Assembly: GCA_037380725.1 (NCBI GenBank)
Contig: JARRRL010000162.1
Coordinates: 1-5,802, forward strand
Source: JARRRL01 sp037380725
Lineage (GTDB): Bacteria; Pseudomonadota; Gammaproteobacteria; Pseudomonadales; JANQJO01
DNA: 5,802 nucleotides
Reading direction: 5' to 3'
Below the pieces are notes generated by a model. It saw only the letters and a list, made by a program, of their open reading frames with translations, did no database searches and had not been told where the DNA came from. A program made the translations under genes and the position numbers. Below, piece by piece: positions 1 to 5,701 of this stretch (positions are counted from its first letter, which is position 1; the number at the start of each line of letters is the position of its first letter).

Positions 1-2
1 TC

Positions 3-83
3 GAGGATTGGGCAGTGGGCTTCTACGTGTCTTACGGGCTTGGCCGTCGATTGAGCTTACTGAGTAAATGCTGGCATCATTGA
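3..83 (+). CDS. Possible C-terminal fragment of an unrecognised protein
   Basis: An open frame enters from the left edge and ends at a TGA after 26 codons. It reads as a mix of aromatic, glycine and basic residues (for example WAVGFYVSYGLGRR) with no family I recognise. The composition is compatible with the end of a real protein, but 26 codons is short enough to occur by chance, and another frame is also open to position 66. If real, it would converge on the minus-strand zinc operon. No clear terminator hairpin with a T-run follows it. Confidence 0.2.
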   Translation, partial: EDWAVGFYVSYGLGRRLSLLSKCWHH

Positions 84-214
84 AAATACAGAAAGAGTTC
101 TTGAGGTCTTAAATTTTTAATGGTGTTTTACTCTCGGATTGTTTCATGGGTTTATTCCTATGTGTGTTGTGTGTTGATTGTTGCGGCTACTTAGCCCGGC
201 GCTTTAATGGCGCT

Positions 215-871
215 TTATATAAAATCCAGTGTCAACAGCAATCGTCGCTGACCGGGTCCGATAGTGGGGGAGCGGTGGACAAGGCCTGCCCCCTCGTTGC
301 CCTCCCAGGCTTCGCCCTTGAGCAGAGCTACATCGCCAGGATGCAGTGTTTGAATAGCCTGCGGTGATGAATATAAGCCGCTTTGGGCATCGTTCAGCCC
401 GTTGCTACCAGTACCGAGTTTGCTGCGATCTACACTGTCATGGGGCAACCACTCGGTGCCAGTGCCGATATAGGTTGTGATCAGGCGGCAGGGTACCCGG
501 TCTACATGGAATCGGGGGCACATGCTGCCGGTCAGCGGAGTCAGTCGCAGGCCAATAGTCTGGAGTCCGAACAGGCAACTGAACATCTCTACCAGTAGCT
601 GAATATCCGCTTTCAGCTGCGGGGAAGACGCGAGGTCGGGTAGGGCATCAGCCAGATGGCGCAATTTATTGATAGGCAGCGTTGTTAGATGGCCGGTGAA
701 TCCTTTTTTTGTGAGCAGTGCTTGACATTCCATGGTCAGGGAGGTGTTGGGTTGGCGTTCCCAGACGACCATGTTGACGTGGTTCTGATAGATATCTGCC
801 AGCATATTCGCAGTGCGGCCAATTAGGGCGTGATGCCCATTCGGGGTATTGACTGACGGGACTACGATCAT
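215..871 (-). CDS. DUF1826 family protein, second gene of the zinc operon
   Basis: This 218-aa protein is recognised as DUF1826 from its central segment CPRFHVDRVPCRL and its position directly after a COG0523 GTPase, a pairing I know from Zur-regulated clusters. Its biochemical function is not established to my knowledge. I chose the ATG at 871 because it overlaps the GTPase stop in an ATGA junction and has a GGGAGG Shine-Dalgarno 7 nt upstream. The frame runs 15 codons further upstream, but that part lies inside the GTPase gene. Visible residues suggest a jelly-roll metal site: H122-x-D124 in CPRFHVD, then H199 in GLVHRSP, and R209/R210 ten to eleven residues later. This layout recalls 2-oxoglutarate/iron oxygenases, but that is inference. 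There is no signal peptide or membrane segment, so it is probably cytosolic. It is translationally coupled to the GTPase and probably induced with it when zinc is scarce. Confidence 0.85.
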   Translation of the reverse strand: MIVVPSVNTPNGHHALIGRTANMLADIYQNHVNMVVWERQPNTSLTMECQALLTKKGFTGHLTTLPINKLRHLADALPDLASSPQLKADIQLLVEMFSCLFGLQTIGLRLTPLTGSMCPRFHVDRVPCRLITTYIGTGTEWLPHDSVDRSKLGTGSNGLNDAQSGLYSSPQAIQTLHPGDVALLKGEAWEGNEGAGLVHRSPTIGPGQRRLLLTLDFI

Positions 872-2079
872 GCCTCTGCCTCCCAGGTCGGGAAAGGATC
901 GGGCAGCGCTTGCCAATAGTTACGCCCAGCCAGTAGTTCCTCTTCGTTGAGCAGGCAGTTGTCCAGCATACGAATGAATTGTTCCCGGTCCAGGTTCTGG
1001 CCAATAAACACCAGTTCCTGACGCATATCGCCAAAGGGTTCCTGCCAGTGGTTTTGGATGGAGGCAAGGTAATCCTCATCCTCTGGCCAACGCTCCTGGG
1101 GAACTGCCTTCCAGAACATGCCAGCAAAGCCGTAGCGCGCCATACCGCCGGCCTGGCTCCACTGCCCGGCAAATTCTGGGCGGCTGGCCAGCCAGAAGTA
1201 GCCTTTGGAACGAATCAATTTACCCTGAATATCCCGACCGTGCAGAAAGTCGTAGAATTTTTGCGGGTGAAATGGTCGACGGGCAGTGTAAGTAAAACTG
1301 ACAATACCGTACTCCTCGGTCTCTGGCACATGCTCGCCGCGCATTTCTTTGAGCCAGCCGGGGGCCAGCTGGGCGCGTTCGAAACTGAACTTGCCGGTGC
1401 CGAGCACCTGATCGATGGGTACCTGACCATGACGAATTGGCACGATCTCTGCCTCGGTATTGAGGGTTTTCAGCACCGCAGTCAGACGTTTTAAAGTGGC
1501 CTCGTCCACTAGATCGGTTTTACTGATCAGGATGACATCGGCGAATTCCACCTGGTCCACCAGCAGGTCGGCCACGCTGCGTTGGTCTTCTTCACCCAGA
1601 TGCTCGCCCGTTTCCTGCAGGTATTTGGCTTCGTCGTAATCGGCAAGAAAGTTCACGGAATCGACCACAGTCACCATGGTGTCGAGGGTTGCCACATCTG
1701 ACAGGCAGGTACCGTCCTCATTGGCAAAGGTGAAGGTTTCCGCTACCGGTAGAGGTTCGGAGATGCCGGTGGATTCGATTAACAGATAGTCAAAGCGTCC
1801 CTCGCTAGACAGGCGGCGAACTTCCAGCAGTAGGTCTTCGCGCAGGGTGCAGCAGATGCAGCCGTTACTCATTTCCACTAGCTTTTCTTCGCTGCGGTTC
1901 AGTTGCACCTCATTCTGCACCGCACTGGCGTCGATGTTGATTTCACTCATGTCATTGACGATCACCGCCACCCGGCGGCCTGCGCGATTGTTCAATACAT
2001 GACTCAGCACGGTGGTCTTACCAGCGCCGAGGAATCCGGATAGGACGGTGACCGGCAGTGTGTTAGCGGTGTTTGCCAT
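868..2079 (-). CDS. zigA: ZigA-like COG0523/CobW GTPase, putative zinc metallochaperone
   Basis: A 403-aa G3E-family GTPase of the COG0523 (CobW/ZigA/YeiR) type. Family members bind zinc and GTP and are thought to deliver scarce zinc to client enzymes in the cytosol. Counting from the ATG at 2079: Walker A GFLGAGKT at 15-22, the family's metal-binding CxCC (NGCICC, C74, C76, C77), ESTGISEP at 102-109 as the Walker B/switch region, and SKTD at 186-189 as the guanine-specificity motif. A CobW C-terminal domain begins near residue 258. The length is normal for the family. The start is not certain: an in-frame ATG at 2097 adds six residues and a TTG at 2136 adds nineteen, and none has an ideal ribosome site. 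I prefer 2079 because the P-loop normally lies close to the N-terminus. A Zur-like operator and promoter upstream fit expression under zinc starvation. The stop overlaps the DUF1826 start by four bases. Confidence 0.9.
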   Translation of the reverse strand: MANTANTLPVTVLSGFLGAGKTTVLSHVLNNRAGRRVAVIVNDMSEINIDASAVQNEVQLNRSEEKLVEMSNGCICCTLREDLLLEVRRLSSEGRFDYLLIESTGISEPLPVAETFTFANEDGTCLSDVATLDTMVTVVDSVNFLADYDEAKYLQETGEHLGEEDQRSVADLLVDQVEFADVILISKTDLVDEATLKRLTAVLKTLNTEAEIVPIRHGQVPIDQVLGTGKFSFERAQLAPGWLKEMRGEHVPETEEYGIVSFTYTARRPFHPQKFYDFLHGRDIQGKLIRSKGYFWLASRPEFAGQWSQAGGMARYGFAGMFWKAVPQERWPEDEDYLASIQNHWQEPFGDMRQELVFIGQNLDREQFIRMLDNCLLNEEELLAGRNYWQALPDPFPTWEAEA

Positions 2080-2104
2080 AGTTGTCGTTTCTTCCATTTG
2101 GGTT

Positions 2105-2176
2105 TTAAGCCCTGTGCAATTGGGGTGATGTCGCAATATCTTCTTGTAGTCTTGCGCTGTTGAAATCGTGACTCAT
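2105..2176 (-). CDS. Possible 23-codon leader ORF in the zigA 5' leader
   Basis: An ATG at 2176 opens a 23-codon frame that ends in TAA at 2105. AAGAG lies 8 nt before the ATG, which is a usable ribosome-binding site. It sits wholly in the predicted transcript leader, and its stop is only 7 bases before the upstream candidate zigA ATG (2097), so translational coupling is possible. The peptide (MSHDFNSARLQEDI...) has no cysteine or histidine cluster suggesting metal sensing, and I do not recognise it. It may be chance. Confidence 0.25.
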   Translation of the reverse strand: MSHDFNSARLQEDIATSPQLHRA

Positions 2177-2210
2177 TGTGTTCGCTCTTAATGATCGCTG
2201 CTCAATGTAA

Positions 2211-2233
2211 GTTATGATATAACGTATCATAAC
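2211..2233. promoter_or_regulatory. Putative Zur operator
   Basis: A perfect inverted repeat has 9-bp arms, GTTATGATA and TATCATAAC, around TAACG. Its first half also contains the smaller palindrome GTTATgatATAAC. That closely resembles the GTTAT-AwT-ATAAC core of proteobacterial Zur boxes. It lies about 130 bp upstream of a COG0523 GTPase/DUF1826 operon, genes typically under Zur control, and it overlaps the -10 hexamer of the predicted promoter. Zinc-loaded Zur would thus block RNA polymerase and zinc depletion would release it. The assignment to Zur is from motif similarity and context. Confidence 0.8.
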
Positions 2234-2254
2234 TGGGTTTGCGGATTGAGGCAA
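2226..2254 (-). promoter_or_regulatory. Sigma70-type promoter of the zigA-DUF1826 operon
   Basis: On the minus strand, TTGCCT (2254-2249) is followed by exactly 17 bp and then TATGAT (2231-2226). These match the -35 consensus at 4 of 6 positions and the -10 at 5 of 6. The -10 lies within the Zur-like palindrome, the expected layout for a repressible promoter. Transcription would start near 2219, giving a leader of about 140 nt before the chosen zigA start. Confidence 0.6.
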
Positions 2255-2275
2255 GCAATCAAGCAATCAAGCAAT
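2252..2275. repeat. Three tandem copies of CAAGCAAT
   Basis: Three perfect head-to-tail 8-bp units (2252-2259, 2260-2267, 2268-2275). The first unit overlaps the -35 element of the minus-strand zinc promoter. Copy-number change by slippage would alter the DNA just upstream of that promoter. No function is known to me. Confidence 0.85.
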
Positions 2276-2350
2276 AGTAATTGCTGTCGTGTAAATGTCT
2301 TCGGGAGCTATCCAATGCACACCTCTTTTTTAAAGGCGCAAACCATCGAA

Positions 2351-2369
2351 ACAAATTAGATTAATTTGT
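2351..2369. repeat. Inverted repeat, 8-bp perfect arms
   Basis: ACAAATTA and TAATTTGT flank a 3-base centre (GAT). A second, smaller inverted repeat (TCCAG, 5-base loop, CTGGA) follows at 2372-2386. The first is AT-rich and lacks a following T-run, so an operator-type site is more likely than a terminator. The binding protein is unknown. Confidence 0.6.
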
Positions 2370-2533
2370 GATCCAGTCTGGCTGGAGTGACAAAATATTC
2401 GCCTCTGAAAATCTGACGGTCTTATCTGAAATTCCGTAGTTTTTAACCTGTTTTTGGGTTTTCGTTCAGACACTAAATATTAAATTTGACCCAACATTTT
2501 CTGTACTTGCTTTGTGATTTAAGTTTTCCATGC

Positions 2534-2561
2534 TTGCTTGTACTAGCGACCAAATTATGAA
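2534..2561 (+). promoter_or_regulatory. Weak candidate promoter for the RHH/PHP-ATPase operon
   Basis: TTGCTT, a 16-bp spacer and TATGAA are the best sigma70-like pair I see upstream of the operon. Matches are only 3 of 6 and 4 of 6. It lies about 70 bp before the first gene and just upstream of the half-site cluster at 2588-2616. That would suit repression by a downstream-bound autoregulator. Confidence 0.25.
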
Positions 2562-2587
2562 AAGCGAAGATTGTCATAGTGCGAAAA

Positions 2588-2616
2588 ATGCAGTACATTT
2601 GCATCACAAAGATGCA
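2588..2616. promoter_or_regulatory. Phased ATGCA/TGCAT half-sites, candidate RHH operator
   Basis: ATGCA at 2588, TGCAT at 2600 and ATGCA at 2612 start exactly 12 bp apart in alternating orientation. The second and third form a perfect 6-bp inverted repeat (TGCATC, ACAAA, GATGCA). The cluster ends directly beside the GAGAGG ribosome site of the small RHH gene. Regularly spaced short half-sites before the gene are typical of operators bound by ribbon-helix-helix dimers, so autoregulation is a reasonable inference. In RNA the second pair could instead form a hairpin next to the Shine-Dalgarno. Confidence 0.4.
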
Positions 2617-2630
2617 GAGAGGATATGGCT

Positions 2631-2807
2631 ATGTCAAGCATGAAAGACGAAACCCTTTCAATTCGCACCTCTACCGAGATTAAGCAACTTCTGCGCTTAG
2701 CTGCCGAACGTGAACGACGCTCCGTTACATCAATGATTGAGATTCTGGTTTTAGAGTACGCCAGAACACATGAGCTAAGGCTAGAACACTCAAAGGTTGA
2801 ACGATAA
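2631..2807 (+). CDS. Small ribbon-helix-helix (Arc/CopG-like) protein
   Basis: A 58-aa protein with the layout of a ribbon-helix-helix DNA-binding domain: a short strand (TLSIR, residues 8-12), a first helix at about 14-29 (STEIKQLLRLAAERER), a turn, and a second helix from S31 to about H47. Such proteins dimerise through the strand and bind short DNA repeats. Many are autoregulators or antitoxins. I chose the ATG at 2631 because AGAGG lies 8 nt upstream; the in-frame ATG at 2625 is too close to that site. Its TAA shares its last base with the ATG of the PHP-ATPase gene (TAATG), so the two are translationally coupled. The likely job is control of this operon, possibly also direct interaction with the ATPase. 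The fold call comes from pattern reading, not a search. Confidence 0.75.
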   Translation: MSSMKDETLSIRTSTEIKQLLRLAAERERRSVTSMIEILVLEYARTHELRLEHSKVER

Positions 2808-5446
2808 TGGACGCTTTTTTTGAACAAGGGGCGCAGTGGGTTCGCGCGGATTTCCATCTGCACACTCGTGCGGATCGTGAGTTCAAGTACACGGGTGATG
2901 ATAGCTATTACTACAGCAACTACGTTGACGCGCTGGAACAAGCGCGCATCCGGCTAGGAATCATCACCAATCACAACAAGTTTGACTTCAATGAGTTTAA
3001 GGCGTTACGCAAGACGGCCCAGAAGAAAGGGGTTTCCTTGTTACCTGGTGTAGAGTTATCTGTAAACGATGGTGCCAATGGTATTCACACGCTAGTTGTT
3101 TTCTCCGACGACTGGCTGGCGGACGGTCATGATCATATCAATCCTTTTTTGGGAGTCGCTTTTGAAGGAAAAATCCCGGCTCAGTACGAGCAGGAAAATG
3201 GGAGGTCTTCTCTTTCCCTGTCGGAAACTCTCAAAAAGCTAGAAAGCTACCATCGCGACTATTTCCTGGTTTTTGCTCATGTTGAAGCGCCAAGCGGACT
3301 TTGGGCTGAACTAGATGGGGGGCGACTCTCTGAGTTGGGTCAAAATGAACTCTTCCGTCGTCGTACTCTTGGCTTTCAGAAGGTCCGCACTCACAACAAA
3401 CCACAAGAAAAAGGAAAACCCTGCCGGGCCAAGGTTCAGCAGCATCTTGGCGACTGGTATCCTGCCGAACTTGAAGGTTGCGATGCCAAGCGCATAGAAG
3501 ATATTGGTCAAGGCAAGGTTTGTTATCTTAAATTGGGCGAACTGTCTTTCGAAGCCGTAAAATTTGCTTTGAGCAGTCCTGATGCACGGGTAGCTTCCGA
3601 ACGACCAAAACATCAGGCATCTTTCATTCGTAGCATTCACTTTGATGGCGGTATTCTTGAAGGGAAGACCCTGCATTTTTCTTCTGGCCTCAATACGCTT
3701 ATAGGCATCCGTGGTAGCGGTAAGTCTTCAATTCTTGAAGCGGTACGATATGCTCTTGACATTTCTCGGGGTGAGAAAGCCCAAGACACCAAGTATAAAG
3801 ACGAGTTGATTCGTCATACCCTCGGTAGTGGTGGCAAAGTGACGTTAACAGCTTGCGATATGTACGGACAGGAGTTCACTATTTCTCGTATTTTTCGCGA
3901 GCTGCCAAATGTGTATTTGGATGGAAAATTGCAGCCTGGTGTTTCAATTCGTGAAACGGTATTGCGTCGCCCGATCTACTTTGGGCAGAAGGATCTCTCC
4001 AGTACCGGTGAAGGCTTTGAGACTGATCTGGTGGAAAAACTAGTTGGTGAAAAGCTCCGCGCACAACGTGATGAGATTGAAGTGCAGCGACAAAATGTGC
4101 GCGATGCAGCAAAGCGCTGGCTCAATCACAGTAATACTGCTGAGCTTAAGCGCGACTACGAAGCTCAGCTTACAGATGCCAACTTCCGGCTGAAGAAGTT
4201 TGAAGAGTATGGGGTTGCCGACAAACTACAGAAGCGCCTAGGTTTCCAACAGGATGCATCTGCATTAGGGCGCATGAAAGGGCGGGCGGAGAGTTTTGTT
4301 ATCGCCCTAGGGCAATTGATTGCAGAGCATGAAGATGAACTGCGTAACGCTACGAGTCATGCATCTAAACAGAATCCTGAGTTTTTTGCGACCTACTATG
4401 CTGAGTTTTCCAATCTGGTTGCTCAGATCGAACAACTCAAAATAATCGAACAAGATGCGCGAGTCATTACGGATCGGCTCAACGCCAAACAAGGTGAGTT
4501 TGAAGAGGCGCGTACCAATCTTCAGGAAGAGTTTGCCCAGGTCGAGAGACAATTAACTCAAGAACTCAAACAGTCTGGAATGAATGTAATTCAACCGGAT
4601 GATTTTCTTACTCAGCAACAGCGCAAAACCAAGGCAGAGCAAATGCTGGATGCACTGGCCAAGCAGGAAAGCCAACAGAGCAGTATTCGTGATTCGTTGT
4701 TTGCCGAGATTGATAAACTTAACGAGCTTTGGTTGCGCGAATTCAACACGATCAAGGTCGAGCTCGACCGTGTCAATTCCAGCCATACTGCGCTACAGAT
4801 TGATGCTGACTTTAAGGGTGATAAGGAAGCGGCTATAGGTTTCATGCAGCAGTTGTATAAGGGCAGTAATATCCGCGAAACCACATTGCGCGCGGTCATG
4901 GAAGATTACACCGATTTTGGTGGGTTATTGCGTTCTTTGCCTAAAGCTTTGGCTAAGGCGGGTAGCACGCCAGAGGTTTTCGAGAAAATTTGCATGCAGA
5001 ATTTAAGTGAGCTTGTTACCTGGCAAGTGCCTAACCGTTTTGTCATCCGTTATCGTGGTAAAGAGCTGAAACATCACTCGCTCGGGCAGCGTGCATCAGC
5101 CTTGCTCTTATATGTACTAAGCCAGCGTCAGAACGACGTGATTATCATCGACCAGCCGGAAGATGATCTGGACAACCAAACCATCTACGACGATGTAATC
5201 AAATTATTGCGTGAGATGAAGCCGCATGCTCAATTTATCTTTGCGACTCACAACGCCAATTTCCCGGTGCTGGGTGACGCCGAGCAAGTGTATGCTTGCC
5301 AGTATCAAGACGAAAAAGTCACGGTGCAAAGCGGTAGCATTGATGCCCGCCCTGTACAGGATGCCATTATCAATATTATGGAAGGGGGCCAGGAGGCCTT
5401 CAACCGACGCAAAGAGGTTTACAATCTATGGAGACAACAGAGCTGA
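2807..5446 (+). CDS. PHP-domain/SMC-like ABC ATPase, Ppl/TrlF-type putative anti-phage protein
   Basis: An 879-aa fusion. The N-terminal PHP metal-dependent phosphoesterase domain (about 10-265) shows H17-x-H19 (DFHLHT), TNHN with H56, PGVE with E83, H94, H158 (FAHVEAPSG) and D226. The usual D-x-H end is D226-A-K228, so one metal ligand is replaced. The ATPase half has Walker A GIRGSGKS (300-307), a Q-loop glutamine at Q394 (FGQKDL) and a long helical, coiled-coil-like insert (about 405-700). It continues with a signature-like SLGQR (758-762), Walker B IIIDQPEDDLD (D782, E785) and the H-loop ATHN (H815). Walker A and B lie about 480 residues apart, as in SMC/RecN/Rad50-like ATPases. It is probably cytosolic and may couple nucleotide or nucleic-acid binding to phosphoester hydrolysis; the substrate is unknown. 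Size and domain order match the Ppl defence proteins and the TrlF-like ATPases as I recall them. Its end overlaps the next gene by 19 bases. Confidence 0.9.
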   Translation: MDAFFEQGAQWVRADFHLHTRADREFKYTGDDSYYYSNYVDALEQARIRLGIITNHNKFDFNEFKALRKTAQKKGVSLLPGVELSVNDGANGIHTLVVFSDDWLADGHDHINPFLGVAFEGKIPAQYEQENGRSSLSLSETLKKLESYHRDYFLVFAHVEAPSGLWAELDGGRLSELGQNELFRRRTLGFQKVRTHNKPQEKGKPCRAKVQQHLGDWYPAELEGCDAKRIEDIGQGKVCYLKLGELSFEAVKFALSSPDARVASERPKHQASFIRSIHFDGGILEGKTLHFSSGLNTLIGIRGSGKSSILEAVRYALDISRGEKAQDTKYKDELIRHTLGSGGKVTLTACDMYGQEFTISRIFRELPNVYLDGKLQPGVSIRETVLRRPIYFGQKDLSSTGEGFETDLVEKLVGEKLRAQRDEIEVQRQNVRDAAKRWLNHSNTAELKRDYEAQLTDANFRLKKFEEYGVADKLQKRLGFQQDASALGRMKGRAESFVIALGQLIAEHEDELRNATSHASKQNPEFFATYYAEFSNLVAQIEQLKIIEQDARVITDRLNAKQGEFEEARTNLQEEFAQVERQLTQELKQSGMNVIQPDDFLTQQQRKTKAEQMLDALAKQESQQSSIRDSLFAEIDKLNELWLREFNTIKVELDRVNSSHTALQIDADFKGDKEAAIGFMQQLYKGSNIRETTLRAVMEDYTDFGGLLRSLPKALAKAGSTPEVFEKICMQNLSELVTWQVPNRFVIRYRGKELKHHSLGQRASALLLYVLSQRQNDVIIIDQPEDDLDNQTIYDDVIKLLREMKPHAQFIFATHNANFPVLGDAEQVYACQYQDEKVTVQSGSIDARPVQDAIINIMEGGQEAFNRRKEVYNLWRQQS

Positions 5447-5571
5447 TCGACATCCTTAGTCAGGGTGAGGACAGTCGTCATCAGTTCAAGGCAGATATTA
5501 CCAACGTTGATGCCTTGGCGGCTGAAATATGCGGTGTAGCCGAACGGCAGGCATCATTATTTCCTCATTAA
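5428..5571 (+). pseudogene. Truncated AlbA_2/Schlafen-type gene, 5' fragment only
   Basis: The ATG at 5428 has AAGAGG 10 nt upstream and overlaps the PHP-ATPase end by 19 bases, a normal operon junction. The first ~33 residues (METTELIDILSQGEDSRHQF, then KADITNVDALAAE) match the start of AlbA_2-type putative ATP-/nucleic-acid-binding proteins. These usually read E-x-F/Q-F-K-x-x-x-x-N-x-x-x-L-A-A-E and go on to an AFSN-GG segment, with full proteins several hundred residues long. Here the reading departs after LAAEI, and 13 unrelated residues lead to a TAA, giving 47 codons. The AFSN-GG core and everything after it are missing. I read this as a gene cut by deletion or insertion near 5527. It was probably the third member of the defence-like operon. 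The family call rests on a short stretch. Confidence 0.65.
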
Positions 5572-5701
5572 GTGAATGGCGCGTTGTAGGGTTGTAGAGA
5601 TGGTGAAGCAAACAATCCGCTATGAGGGCTGTTGTATCGCCAAGGCACCGAACACGAACACTGAAAATAGCACCCGCGTTGCGTAAGGGGAATACTGAAT
5701 T
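5572..5701. other. Spacer between the broken gene and the dehydratase gene
   Basis: No plus-strand gene is visible. On the minus strand, a GAGGAA site (5566-5561) precedes paired ATG codons (5557 and 5554) that open a short frame running back into the truncated AlbA_2 gene. This may be the 5' stub of another broken gene. An AGGGG site just before the dehydratase start lies near the right end. I see no transposase, tRNA or clear terminal inverted repeat that would name the element responsible for the rearrangement. Confidence 0.4.

Larger units (their letters stand above)
2234..2630. other. AT-rich intergenic region between the zinc operon and the PHP-ATPase operon
   Basis: Nearly 400 bp with no convincing gene. 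It holds the CAAGCAAT triplet and a 14-codon plus-strand ORF at 2315-2359 with a GGGAG site 7 nt upstream, probably chance or a gene stub. It also holds two adjacent inverted repeats at 2351-2386. A weak plus-strand promoter candidate follows, TTGCTT (2534-2539), 16 bp, TATGAA (2556-2561), and then the ATGCA/TGCAT cluster. The left boundary of the accessory operon probably lies here, but I could not find a direct repeat marking it. Confidence 0.5.

Noticed and set aside
109..147. A 12-codon minus-strand ORF with AGGA 8 nt upstream, downstream of the DUF1826 gene
   Set aside because: Too short to support as a gene. It could be a stub of a lost third operon gene, but nothing in the sequence shows this.
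185..217. Possible terminator after the zinc operon (GGCTA-AG-TAGCC hairpin and an AAAGCGCC direct repeat)
   Set aside because: The stem is short and no T-run follows on the minus strand, so it does not qualify as an intrinsic terminator.
666..1172. 168-codon minus-strand open frame overlapping the GTPase and DUF1826 genes
   Set aside because: It is an out-of-frame shadow spanning both genes, rich in Arg, Pro and Ser with no domain pattern.
979..1494. 171-codon plus-strand open frame inside the GTPase gene
   Set aside because: It is antisense to a gene with a complete set of GTPase motifs, has no recognisable domains and is best seen as a shadow frame.
2441..2465. AACC/GGTT stem with T-rich surroundings as a terminator
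   Set aside because: A four-base stem is too weak, and no gene ends just upstream on the plus strand.
2815..2821. Run of seven T at the start of the PHP-ATPase gene as a phase-variation tract
   Set aside because: Seven bases is short for slippage-based switching, and the frame is intact; there is no supporting evidence.
73..5558. Shared 9-mer GGCATCATT at 73-81 and 5550-5558 as a possible att-site or target duplication
   Set aside because: A single 9-base match over more than 5 kb, with no extended similarity and with the zinc operon inside it, is plausible by chance.
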